The position numbers were made by a program, and so were the translations under genes. From assembly GCA_016280695.1 (NCBI GenBank), contig JAEEHG010000224.1, positions 1 to 6,311 of the forward strand: a stretch of 6,311 nucleotides of DNA. The letters run 5' to 3'. A model generated the notes under the pieces. The model saw only the letters and a program-made list of their open reading frames with translations, was not told the origin of the DNA and did not search any database. Positions 1 through 5,862 of this stretch are shown one piece after another. Source of the stretch: Solobacterium sp. (GTDB lineage Bacteria > Bacillota_I > Bacilli_A > Erysipelotrichales > Erysipelotrichaceae). How positions within the stretch are numbered: the first letter of the stretch is position 1; every line of letters starts with the position of its first letter.

Positions 1-2
1 CC

Positions 3-158
3 TATATCCGCGGCCGGTCCTTCGAGGATGCGGTGCGGATCGCCTGCCTGTATACGGCGGAATGCATCCGTCTGACCATTGCAGAGCCGCATGATTACAG
101 ATCCGGGGTCTGTTTTGAGGAAGCCATCCCCTATCTTGTTGAACTGATGAAGCAGTAA
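3..158 (+). CDS. PfkB-family kinase, probable pyridoxamine/pyridoxine kinase (C-terminal fragment)
   Basis: The reading frame enters from the left edge and ends at TAA (156-158), leaving 51 visible residues. They read as the last helix and strand region of a ribokinase-fold (PfkB) vitamin B6 kinase: a segment with sFEDAVRIA, then an ECIRLT stretch, then Y-x-S-G-V-C-FEEAIPYLVELMK at the end. From family knowledge, Bacillota pyridoxamine kinases end this way, with a 'YGVxFExxLPyLi' motif after the helix that follows the catalytic GTGD/GAGD site. That site would lie upstream of the window and cannot be checked. The role would be ATP-dependent phosphorylation of pyridoxal/pyridoxamine/pyridoxine in the cytosol (PLP salvage). 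tatD follows 59 bp downstream on the same strand with no convincing terminator between, so the two may share a transcript. A ThiD-type hydroxymethylpyrimidine kinase is the main alternative. Confidence 0.72.
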   Translation, partial: YIRGRSFEDAVRIACLYTAECIRLTIAEPHDYRSGVCFEEAIPYLVELMKQ

Positions 159-204
159 CCCGCAGACGGAGGAGTGCCCGCTTCCCCGGCTGTTCTTTTC
201 CGGA

Positions 205-211
205 AAGGAGG
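205..211 (+). promoter_or_regulatory. Ribosome binding site of tatD
   Basis: AAGGAGG, a near-perfect anti-16S match, lies six bases before the ATG at 218. It fixes the start of the TatD gene. The preceding 159-204 stretch shows no convincing promoter or terminator. Confidence 0.85.
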
Positions 212-217
212 AAATCC

Positions 218-976
218 ATGACATACGCAGATGCCCACTGCCATCTCGGCTCGCGGCAGTTTGACCAGGACCGGGATGCGATGATCGGACGGATGCTGGC
301 GGCAGATGTACGCAAGGCAATCATCATCTGCTGCAGTGATCATGACCTCGCCCGCGGCAGACAGATGCGGGAACGGTATCCGGATTTCCGGCTGGCCGTC
401 AGTATTCACCCGCAGGACCTTGAAGAAGAGCATGACGATACCCGGCTCACCGCCCTGAAGCAGGCTGTGCTGGAAAGCCATGCCGACATGATCGGCGAAA
501 CCGGGCTGGATTACTATTCCCACCCGCATACCAGGGAATACCAGCAGCACTTCTTCAAAGCCCAGCTGGAAATGGCCGCGGAACTGCACCTTCCGGTTGA
601 CATCCACTGCCGCCGGGCCACGAAAGATACCATTGATATCCTGAAACAGTATCCGGTCACCGGCATCATACACAGTTACAGCGGTTCGGCTGAGACAGCC
701 CGCGAGTTCGTGAAGATGGGCTACAGCATATCCTTCGGGGCCAGCGTGCTGTTTCCCGGCTCCCGGAAACCGGCCATGGTCATTGCCGGCATGCCGCTTG
801 ACCGGCTGCTGGTCGAGACCGATGCCCCGTTCCAGAGCCCGGTCATGAACCGCCGGCACGAACCTGCCGATATCATTGCCATATACGAAGCCATTGCCCG
901 TATCCGCGGGATTCCCCTGGCGGAACTGGAAAGGATCACGGAGGAAAACTTCGACCGTGTATTCGAAAATTCATGA
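218..976 (+). CDS. tatD: TatD-family metal-dependent hydrolase (deoxyribonuclease-like)
   Basis: The 252-aa protein has the length and TIM-barrel motif order of TatD/YcfH/YjjV enzymes (amidohydrolase superfamily). The metal-site residues are all visible: H7-x-H9 in DAHCHL, E94 in the IGETGLDYY motif, H130 in VDIHCR, H152 in GIIHSYSG, and D202 in LVETDAP. The C-terminal pattern (R-x-EP at 213-216, then an ITEENFDRVF helix) is also typical. Family members are cytosolic metal-dependent 3'-5' exonucleases or phosphodiesterases tied to DNA repair and quality control; the exact substrate here is unknown. The ATG at 218 is supported by an AAGGAGG at 205-211, six bases upstream, and the HxH motif sits at the expected N-terminal position. 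It follows the B6 kinase and ends just before a terminator hairpin. No key residue is missing and nothing suggests truncation. Confidence 0.93.
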   Translation: MTYADAHCHLGSRQFDQDRDAMIGRMLAADVRKAIIICCSDHDLARGRQMRERYPDFRLAVSIHPQDLEEEHDDTRLTALKQAVLESHADMIGETGLDYYSHPHTREYQQHFFKAQLEMAAELHLPVDIHCRRATKDTIDILKQYPVTGIIHSYSGSAETAREFVKMGYSISFGASVLFPGSRKPAMVIAGMPLDRLLVETDAPFQSPVMNRRHEPADIIAIYEAIARIRGIPLAELERITEENFDRVFENS

Positions 977-981
977 AATAT

Positions 982-1005
982 AAAAACAGCCCGCAGGCTG
1001 TTTTT
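982..1005. terminator. Bidirectional intrinsic terminator between convergent tatD and M20 peptidase genes
   Basis: A perfect 10-bp inverted repeat (AAAAACAGCC at 982-991 and GGCTGTTTTT at 996-1005) encloses a CGCA loop. Because the stem ends in A5/T5, each transcript sees a GC-containing hairpin followed by a U-run. It starts five bases after the tatD stop (974-976). Its right arm overlaps by one base the TGA stop (1005-1007) of the opposing peptidase gene, so one element likely ends both convergent units. Confidence 0.88.
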
Positions 1006-2132
1006 CAGTTCATCTGGTGATCAAGGATATTCATCACCACGGCCATGGCGGTCGGCAGGCTGTCGAGATCGATCCACTCTTCGCGGGTATGCGCGCCCTG
1101 ACCGGTAATGGTGCCGATCGTGTTGCCGGGGATGCCCATAGACAGCGGGATATTCGCATCTGTAGAGGCGGCCCGGCACTTGACTTCGCCGTTCCAGCAC
1201 TCCCTGATCCAGGTGACGTTCTGTTCGGTAAAGGCCTGCAGGGCAGCCATATCCATGGCTCCCATGCCCGGCCTGACCCCAAGCAGCTCACACTGTACGT
1301 CATACCCCTTTGCCTGCCAGGCCTGCAGGATTTCATCCAGATAACCCTTCATGGTCTGCAGGCAGCCGTCATTGTCAGAGCGGTATTCATAGAGCATCGC
1401 GCAGCGCTGGGCGATGGAATTGACCGTGGAACCGCCCTCAATCGTGCCGACATTATAGGTGGTATAACTTTCTGCCGGCGGTACGATGGCGTATAGTTCG
1501 CTGATGATGCGGGCCATGATTTCAATGGCGTTGTCGCGGCCGAAGTCACCGTACGAGTGCCCGCCCTGTGTCTTTACCGTAATCCGGTACCGGTGTGAAC
1601 CGACCGGCGTATCCGTAACGCCGCCGATATATCCGTCAAAAGAGTAGAACCTGGCAATTTCATGACCGTGATCCCGGAAAATCTGTTTGGTCCCGTCCAG
1701 GTTTCCCAGGCCTTCCTCACAGGAATTGGCCACGATCATGAAGTTGTGCCGCAGCGCTTCCCGGTGCTGCAGGACATACCGCAGGCCGAACATCAGGGAA
1801 ACCAGGCTGGCGGTATCATCCCCGATGCCGGGAGCCGCGAGAATACTGCCGGTGCGCGTCATGGGCAGCGGTTCCGTATCCGGGAATACGACATCCATGT
1901 GGGCCATGAATACCGTAAAAGGTTCGCCCGGCACGGTCTCCAGCCGGCAGATGACATTTTTCGCCTCATCGATATAGGCATCGGGGCAGCCGTTGTTGCG
2001 GAACCAGTTCAGGCAGTATTCCGCCCGCCGGTCTTCCTGATGGCTGGGGGCCGGGATCTTTCCCAGTTCCTGCAGTACGGCGATGGCTTCGGTCTGATGC
2101 TGTTCAATAAATTCCAGTATTTCTTTTTTCAT
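1005..2132 (-). CDS. M20-family metallopeptidase (PepT/DapE/ArgE-like)
   Basis: A 375-aa protein with the complete di-zinc M20 signature in order: H78-x-D80 in MAHMDVV; the bridging Asp at D105 (or D106) in GIGDDTAS; the catalytic/metal pair E139-E140 in NSCEEGLGN; D166 in YSFDGYIG; H192 in QGGHSYGDFG (lid/dimerisation domain); and H348 in GQGAHTREEW. An N-terminal IPAPS-xxE segment (26-33) is also family-typical. Members hydrolyse small peptides, N-acyl amino acids or related amides in the cytosol; substrate cannot be assigned, and tripeptidase- or acyl-amino-acid deacylase-like roles are both possible. No signal peptide is seen. The ATG at 2132 follows the tex stop by one base (TGA-G-ATG) and has only a weak purine-rich RBS (GGAAAGAAG) inside the end of tex, so it is probably translated by coupling to tex. 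It is the last gene before the convergent terminator. Confidence 0.9.
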   Translation of the reverse strand: MKKEILEFIEQHQTEAIAVLQELGKIPAPSHQEDRRAEYCLNWFRNNGCPDAYIDEAKNVICRLETVPGEPFTVFMAHMDVVFPDTEPLPMTRTGSILAAPGIGDDTASLVSLMFGLRYVLQHREALRHNFMIVANSCEEGLGNLDGTKQIFRDHGHEIARFYSFDGYIGGVTDTPVGSHRYRITVKTQGGHSYGDFGRDNAIEIMARIISELYAIVPPAESYTTYNVGTIEGGSTVNSIAQRCAMLYEYRSDNDGCLQTMKGYLDEILQAWQAKGYDVQCELLGVRPGMGAMDMAALQAFTEQNVTWIRECWNGEVKCRAASTDANIPLSMGIPGNTIGTITGQGAHTREEWIDLDSLPTAMAVVMNILDHQMN

Positions 2133-2133
2133 C

Positions 2134-4440
2134 TCAGTGCTTCTTTCCGAACCGTTCCAGGAGTCTCGCCGTAGCGTCTTCCATGGTTACCGGTTCTTTC
2201 TTTGCCGGCCGCGGTTCAGCCGGTCTTTTATTGTCCGGTTTCCGGCCGCGGTTCTGGCGGCGGCTGCGGTTCTGCTGGATCATCGCTTCCCGTCTTTCAA
2301 GATCAGCCGGCGGCAGCAGGCTCAGCTGCACCTTTTCCTTGACCTCATCTATGCCGATGACATAGACCTGGACGATATCGCCGACCGCAACCACTTCGCT
2401 CGGATGGCTGATCCGGTTCATGCTCATGCGGGTAATGTGCACCAGGCCGTCCGCGTGCAGGCCGATATCGACGAAGGCGCCGAAGTCGACGACATTGCGG
2501 ACTGTACCGGAGAGCTGGTCCCCGATATGCAGGTCCTTGATTTCCAGGACGTCACTCTTGAGCAGGGCCCCTTCAAACTGGTCACGGTAATCCCGCAGCG
2601 GCTGCCGGATGGCATCCTTGATATCCTGCAGGGTATAGGCATCAATGCCCAGGGCCGCGATCTTTTCATCGTTGAAGACCGCATCGGCAGTACCGAGCTG
2701 CGTAATGCCGCTGGCCTGCATGACCTGGCGGGCGGCCTCATAGCTTTCCGGGTGGATCGCTGTCGCGTCCAGCGGTTCCGTCCCGCCGACAATGCGCAGG
2801 AAGCCGGCACACTGGGTAAAGGCCTTCGGGCCGAGGTTCTTGACCTTGAGCAGCTGTTTCCGGTCCGTAAACCGGCCGTTTTCGTTCCGGTAGCTGACAA
2901 TCTCCCGGGCGATGCCGGCATTCAGGCCGGAAATATGCGTCAGCAGCTCCGGCGAAGCGGTATTCAGGTCCGCCCCGACCCGGTTGACCACCTTCATGAT
3001 GGCCTCATCCAGACGTTCACTCAGGGCTTTCTCCGGCAGGTCGTGCTGGTACTGGCCGACCCCGATGGACTTCGGATCAATCTTGATCAGTTCCGGCAGC
3101 GGATCCAGCAGTCTTCTGCCGATCGAGACCGCCGAGCGTTCCTCCACGGCCAGGTCCGGGAATTCCCTGCGGGCATCTTCCTGGGCAGACCACACGGAAG
3201 CCCCGGCTTCGGACACGATGGCATAGCTGATGTTCAGACCGTTGTCATGAATCAGTTCCGCCACGAGTTTTTCGCTTTCCCGGCTGGCTGTGCCGTTGCC
3301 GATGGCAATGATCTGGACACTGTACTTTGTGATCAGGCGCAGCAGTTTGCGCTTGGCCTCGGCCGCAGCCGCCTGTTCATCACCCCGGCAGCGGAACGGG
3401 AAGACCTTCTCCACGGCCAGCATCTTGCCGGTTTCATCCAGGACTGCCAGCTTGCAGCCATTGTAGAAACCCGGGTCAAAGCCCAGGACAACCCGGCCCT
3501 TCAGGGGCGGCTGGGACAGCAGCTTCTCCAGATTCATCGAGAAGACCTCGATGGAACTCTGGTGGGCCCGGTCGGAGAGATCCGAACGGATCTCGTTTTC
3601 AATACTTGGGAACAGCAGCCGCTCGCAGCCGTCAATGACCGCGGTTTCCAGCTGTTCTGCCGCAATGGTCCGGCTGCCCTTCTCGTATGCCGCAAAGGCC
3701 TGTTTCTGCAGGTATTCGTGATCGTATTCAAACGATACGGTTATGACCTTTTCCTTTTCCGCCCGGTCAATGGCCATGATGCGGTGATTGGCAATCGTAC
3801 TGACCTTCTCGGCGCGGTCATAATACATCTCATAGACATGCTTTTCGTCTTCCGCGTCCTTCTTTTTCTTTGTCACCAGGACCCCGGTCTTCATGACCGT
3901 ATCCTTGAAGTCCCACCGCAGCCGGGCATTGTCGCTGACATTCTCGGCAATGATGTCACGGGCTCCCTGCAGCGCCTCTTCCGGACCCGCTACGTTTTCA
4001 TTGACATACCGGGCAGCTTCCGCCAGCACATCCCCGCCTTCCGGCAGCGCCAGCAGCCAGTCCGCCAGCGGCTGGAGGCCGTTCTTGATGGCGACGCCGG
4101 CCCGTGTCTTTTTCTTCTGCTTGTACGGCCGGTACAGGTCTTCCACCTCGGACAGTTTGGTACAGGCCATGATGGCACTGCGGATCTCATCCGTCAGCTT
4201 GCCCTGCTGTTCGATCAGGCCCAGCACGGATTCTTTCCGCTCGGCCAGATTCATTTCATACTTGTACTGCTTCTCTATAAACAGGATCTGTTCTTCATCG
4301 AGACCCCTGGTTGTGTCCTTGCGGTAACGGGCAATAAACGGGACTGTATTTCCTTCTTCCAGCAGTTTCAGCGTGTTCGTGACGGACTCGTCACTGACAT
4401 TCAGCCTGACTGCGATTTCCTTCATAATCGATTCATTCAT
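2134..4440 (-). CDS. tex: Tex/YhgF RNA-binding transcriptional accessory protein
   Basis: A 768-aa protein with the full Tex architecture. The N-terminal helical Tex domain has the hallmark LLEEGNTVPFIARYRK (26-41) and DLYRPYKQKKKTRA (101-114). A YqgF-like RNase-H fold runs from about 317 to 443 (GFDPG at 320-324, IAIGNGTASRE 378-388, EAGASVWSA 411-419). Helix-hairpin-helix repeats lie around 490-550 (VGADLNTASPELL, LLKVKNLGPKAF). An S1 RNA-binding domain spans about 638-709 (GTVRNVVDFGAFVDIG). A basic, Arg/Lys-rich tail (725-748) follows. Tex is a conserved cytosolic nucleic-acid-binding factor linked to transcription/translation and gene-expression fitness. The ATG at 4440 is chosen because the family starts with MNESI and a GAAGGAG sits seven bases upstream. 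An in-frame extension to 4527 exists but is unlike the family and crosses the promoter. An M20 peptidase follows one base after the stop. Confidence 0.96.
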   Translation of the reverse strand: MNESIMKEIAVRLNVSDESVTNTLKLLEEGNTVPFIARYRKDTTRGLDEEQILFIEKQYKYEMNLAERKESVLGLIEQQGKLTDEIRSAIMACTKLSEVEDLYRPYKQKKKTRAGVAIKNGLQPLADWLLALPEGGDVLAEAARYVNENVAGPEEALQGARDIIAENVSDNARLRWDFKDTVMKTGVLVTKKKKDAEDEKHVYEMYYDRAEKVSTIANHRIMAIDRAEKEKVITVSFEYDHEYLQKQAFAAYEKGSRTIAAEQLETAVIDGCERLLFPSIENEIRSDLSDRAHQSSIEVFSMNLEKLLSQPPLKGRVVLGFDPGFYNGCKLAVLDETGKMLAVEKVFPFRCRGDEQAAAAEAKRKLLRLITKYSVQIIAIGNGTASRESEKLVAELIHDNGLNISYAIVSEAGASVWSAQEDARREFPDLAVEERSAVSIGRRLLDPLPELIKIDPKSIGVGQYQHDLPEKALSERLDEAIMKVVNRVGADLNTASPELLTHISGLNAGIAREIVSYRNENGRFTDRKQLLKVKNLGPKAFTQCAGFLRIVGGTEPLDATAIHPESYEAARQVMQASGITQLGTADAVFNDEKIAALGIDAYTLQDIKDAIRQPLRDYRDQFEGALLKSDVLEIKDLHIGDQLSGTVRNVVDFGAFVDIGLHADGLVHITRMSMNRISHPSEVVAVGDIVQVYVIGIDEVKEKVQLSLLPPADLERREAMIQQNRSRRQNRGRKPDNKRPAEPRPAKKEPVTMEDATARLLERFGKKH

Positions 4441-4447
4441 GTCGGTA

Positions 4448-4454
4448 CTCCTTC
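4448..4454 (-). promoter_or_regulatory. Ribosome binding site deciding the tex start
   Basis: GAAGGAG read on the minus strand, seven bases upstream of the ATG at 4440. It supports this ATG over the in-frame upstream start at 4527, which would add 29 residues that do not resemble Tex N-termini. Confidence 0.82.
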
Positions 4455-4465
4455 TGTGTTTTCCT

Positions 4466-4474
4466 ATCATACCA
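4466..4474 (-). promoter_or_regulatory. Probable extended -10 promoter for tex operon
   Basis: On the minus strand this reads TGG-TATGAT, an extended -10 (TGn followed by a 5/6 match to TATAAT). No good -35 hexamer lies 16-18 bp upstream; only T-rich sequence is there, which an extended -10 can tolerate. Transcription would begin near 4459, giving a leader of roughly 20 bases that includes the tex RBS. The assignment is by motif only. Confidence 0.55.
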
Positions 4475-4535
4475 TACCGGCCTGTGAAAAATGATGAAAA
4501 GACCACCGTACAGGGCTCCGCGGGCAAGTCTCTGA

Positions 4536-4564
4536 TTGATGTTTGGGGTGACAGGAATTACAAT
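4536..4564 (+). promoter_or_regulatory. Probable sigma-A promoter for the 135-aa acidic protein gene
   Basis: TTGATG (4536-4541) and TACAAT (4559-4564) are separated by exactly 17 bp, close to the sigma-70/sigma-A consensus. Transcription would start around 4571, just ahead of the RBS at 4579. A second, perfect -10-like TATAAT lies at 4568-4573, but it has no well-spaced -35 (the nearest candidate, TTGGGG at 4543, gives a 19-bp spacer). Confidence 0.65.
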
Positions 4565-4578
4565 AAATATAATTGAAT

Positions 4579-4583
4579 AGGAG
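4579..4583 (+). promoter_or_regulatory. Ribosome binding site deciding the start at 4591
   Basis: AGGAG is placed seven bases before the ATG at 4591. It rules against the in-frame TTG at 4573, which lies upstream of this RBS and inside the A/T-rich promoter-like stretch. Confidence 0.8.
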
Positions 4584-4590
4584 ATCTTGT

Positions 4591-4998
4591 ATGTTCAGAA
4601 CAGAGAAAGAAGAATTGAATTCCGTTACGTATACTTATCATGTCTACGGACTTAACCAGAAGCGGATGCTCGATCACATCTATACCATCCTGGAGGATAA
4701 TGACATCACCAGCCATGGCATCATTCTGACCGAGTCCTCCCCGGATGCCGAATGGTCCGGTTTCCCGATCGAGCTGCCGGAGCTCCCGCCGCGTGAAATC
4801 TTCACCGAGAAGTACGGTGACCATGTCTTTGCCGGCATTACCAGCATTATGGAATATCACGGCATGACAATCATGCTGTCATACAGGCCGAAGGATGAGA
4901 CCATTTCCATCATCATCCCGAAGGAAACAGCCGCTTCGATTGACGAGATCGAAAAGAATGTCATCCCGGATGAAATCGATGACAATCCGACTGCCTGA
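4591..4998 (+). CDS. Uncharacterised acidic 135-aa protein
   Basis: I do not recognise this family. The 135-aa product starts MFRTEKEEL and is strongly acidic (about 26 Asp/Glu against 10 Lys/Arg). It has no signal peptide, no membrane helix and no cysteine, so it is probably a soluble cytosolic protein. The alternation of beta-prone stretches (SVTYTYHVYG 11-20, HGIILTESS 42-50, MTIMLSYRP 92-100, TISIIIPKE 104-112) with a helix at about 23-36 suggests a small alpha/beta fold. A proline/acid loop (ELPELPP, 61-67) precedes an REIFTEKYGDHVF segment, and the C-terminus is an acidic tail. The ATG is set by an AGGAG seven bases upstream. The gene forms its own transcription unit: promoter at 4536-4564, terminator at 5022-5053, divergent from tex. 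The clean frame and codon use like its neighbours support a real gene; its function is unknown. Confidence 0.85.
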   Translation: MFRTEKEELNSVTYTYHVYGLNQKRMLDHIYTILEDNDITSHGIILTESSPDAEWSGFPIELPELPPREIFTEKYGDHVFAGITSIMEYHGMTIMLSYRPKDETISIIIPKETAASIDEIEKNVIPDEIDDNPTA

Positions 4999-5021
4999 CG
5001 TTTTACAGACAAACAGATAAC

Positions 5022-5053
5022 AATGCCCGCAGGTGAATTGCCTGCGGGCATTT
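5022..5053. terminator. Intrinsic terminator, strong on plus strand, possibly bidirectional
   Basis: A perfect 12-bp stem (AATGCCCGCAGG at 5022-5033 and CCTGCGGGCATT at 5041-5052) has a 7-base loop and is followed on the plus strand by TTTATTATTTC. It ends the 135-aa protein gene, 23 bases after its stop. It also begins directly beyond the stop (5055-5057) of the convergent membrane-protein gene. On the minus strand the following sequence (TTGTTATCTGTTTG) is less U-rich but could still serve. Confidence 0.88.
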
Positions 5054-5054
5054 A

Positions 5055-5510
5055 TTATTTCTTCTTTTTCGCGGTAATCAGTTTTCTTTTCCGCAGAAAC
5101 TGCAGGACATCATCATCCTGCCCGACGGCGAAGAACAGCGCGTGGCTCTTTTTGCCGGAACGGAACGACAGGATGCCGTTTTCATCATCATATGCCAGGT
5201 TTTCGGCATGGTCATAGCGGGTCAGCTGGCCCATGACGACAATGCCTTCTTCCGAAAGGCCGCTGCCGACAAACCAGTACATGCAGCCCATGATCATGAG
5301 CAGGACCGGCTGCACCGCATGGAACATCCCGGGCAGATTCCGGATATACGTGATGACCGCCACCACGAAGAACAGCAGCGGCACCAGCCAGCGGAAGCCG
5401 GTTTTTGTCTTCAGGACAATCGTGCGGGTATTCAGGATCATCCGGGCAATCCAGATCAGGATGACCGCATCCAGCACCAGGTAGACTATGGAGTAGAAAT
5501 CAGCAGTCAT
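5055..5510 (-). CDS. Multi-pass membrane protein with small cytosolic C-terminal domain (DUF5673-like?)
   Basis: A 151-aa protein with three probable membrane helices: about 5-26 (YSIVYLVLDAVILIWIARM), 41-57 (WLVPLLFFVVAVITYI) and 65-83 (AVQPVLLMIMGCMYWFVG). A soluble domain of about 60 residues follows, starting SGLSEEGIVVMGQLTRYD and ending in QDDDVLQFLRKRKL and a lysine tail. 'G[IL]xxxGI...G..., short beta strands, ...[VI]xxFL' recalls the small domain of unknown-function Firmicute membrane proteins such as DUF5673; this is from memory of the pattern and uncertain. The ATG at 5510 overlaps the upstream NifX-like gene by 11 bp (ATGACTGCTGA) and has a weak GGGAA upstream, so coupled translation is likely. 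A GTG at 5519 would add three residues but has no RBS. It is the last gene of the operon, immediately before the terminator hairpin. Confidence 0.82.
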   Translation of the reverse strand: MTADFYSIVYLVLDAVILIWIARMILNTRTIVLKTKTGFRWLVPLLFFVVAVITYIRNLPGMFHAVQPVLLMIMGCMYWFVGSGLSEEGIVVMGQLTRYDHAENLAYDDENGILSFRSGKKSHALFFAVGQDDDVLQFLRKRKLITAKKKK

Positions 5511-5841
5511 GTTTCCCACAGTTTGAGCCGGTCACTGTTTCCAGATCGCCCCGCAGGTATTCATTGACAGCCTCTTCCGCCGGTCCGGAAGCGCCGGCAA
5601 AGATGGCAATGCCGCAGGCCTGCAGGGCCTGGATCATACCTGTGCCGATGCCGCCGCAGACAACCGCCTCTACGCCGCGCTCCGCCAGCCAGGGCGCCAG
5701 GTCATGATGCCCGACCCCGTTGGTGCCGACGACTTCCGAGCCGGTAATCTTCCCGTCTTCGATCGTGTAAAGCTCGAATTTCTGTGTCCTGCCGAAATGC
5801 TGGAACACCATATCATTTTCATACGTAACTGCAACAATCAT
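5500..5841 (-). CDS. NifX/NifB-like dinitrogenase iron-molybdenum cofactor domain protein
   Basis: A 113-aa protein spanning one complete Dinitrogenase FeMo-cofactor biosynthesis domain (NifX/NifB-C/NafY family, RNase-H-like fold). The diagnostic features are MIVAVTYEN at the start, VFQHFGRTQKFELY (12-25), an NGVGHHDLAPWLAERGV segment (41-57), the AVVCGGIGTGM loop (59-69) and GASGPAEEAVNEYLRGDL (83-100). A short Cys/His tail (C108, H111, C113) is also present, as in many stand-alone members. Nif homologues bind or carry Fe-S/FeMo-co precursors. Single-domain versions in anaerobes without nitrogenase have no settled role, and metal-cluster binding is only inferred. The ATG at 5841 has an AGGAGGAG at 5850-5857, eight bases upstream. 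The gene sits between two membrane-protein genes, 21 bp after the first and overlapping the second by 11 bp. No nif genes are visible. Confidence 0.93.
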   Translation of the reverse strand: MIVAVTYENDMVFQHFGRTQKFELYTIEDGKITGSEVVGTNGVGHHDLAPWLAERGVEAVVCGGIGTGMIQALQACGIAIFAGASGPAEEAVNEYLRGDLETVTGSNCGKHDC

Positions 5842-5849
5842 CTTCTGTT

Positions 5850-5857
5850 CTCCTCCT
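5850..5857 (-). promoter_or_regulatory. Ribosome binding site of the NifX-like gene
   Basis: AGGAGGAG on the minus strand, eight bases before the ATG at 5841. It lies within the 21-bp gap after the upstream stop codon and is the strongest RBS of this operon in the window. It suggests the NifX-like protein is translated efficiently and independently of the gene before it. Confidence 0.8.
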
Positions 5858-5862
5858 GCATG

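Noticed and set aside
159..204. Possible terminator or promoter between the kinase and tatD genes
   Set aside because: The only pairings found are 3-4 bp stems (for example CCGG...CCGG) without a U-run, and no -10/-35 pair is convincing. Cotranscription is the simpler reading.
197..206. Palindrome TTTCCGGAAA touching the tatD RBS
   Set aside because: It is only 10 bp with no loop, so it cannot fold as an RNA hairpin hiding the RBS. A short palindrome like this is expected by chance, and nothing else marks it as an operator.
131..859. 242-codon minus-strand open frame opposite tatD
   Set aside because: It is in mirror register with the clear TatD gene, overlaps the end of the kinase gene, and its translation shows no family features; a shadow frame.
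2137..4494. 785-codon plus-strand open frame antisense to tex
   Set aside because: Its product has no recognisable domain, it starts with GTG at the very end of tex and its frame mirrors tex codons exactly. It is explained by the absence of TTA/CTA/TCA codons in tex.
4481..4515. Inverted repeat CCTGT ... ACAGG in the divergent intergenic region
   Set aside because: Only 5 bp per arm with about 24 bases between; too weak to call an operator.
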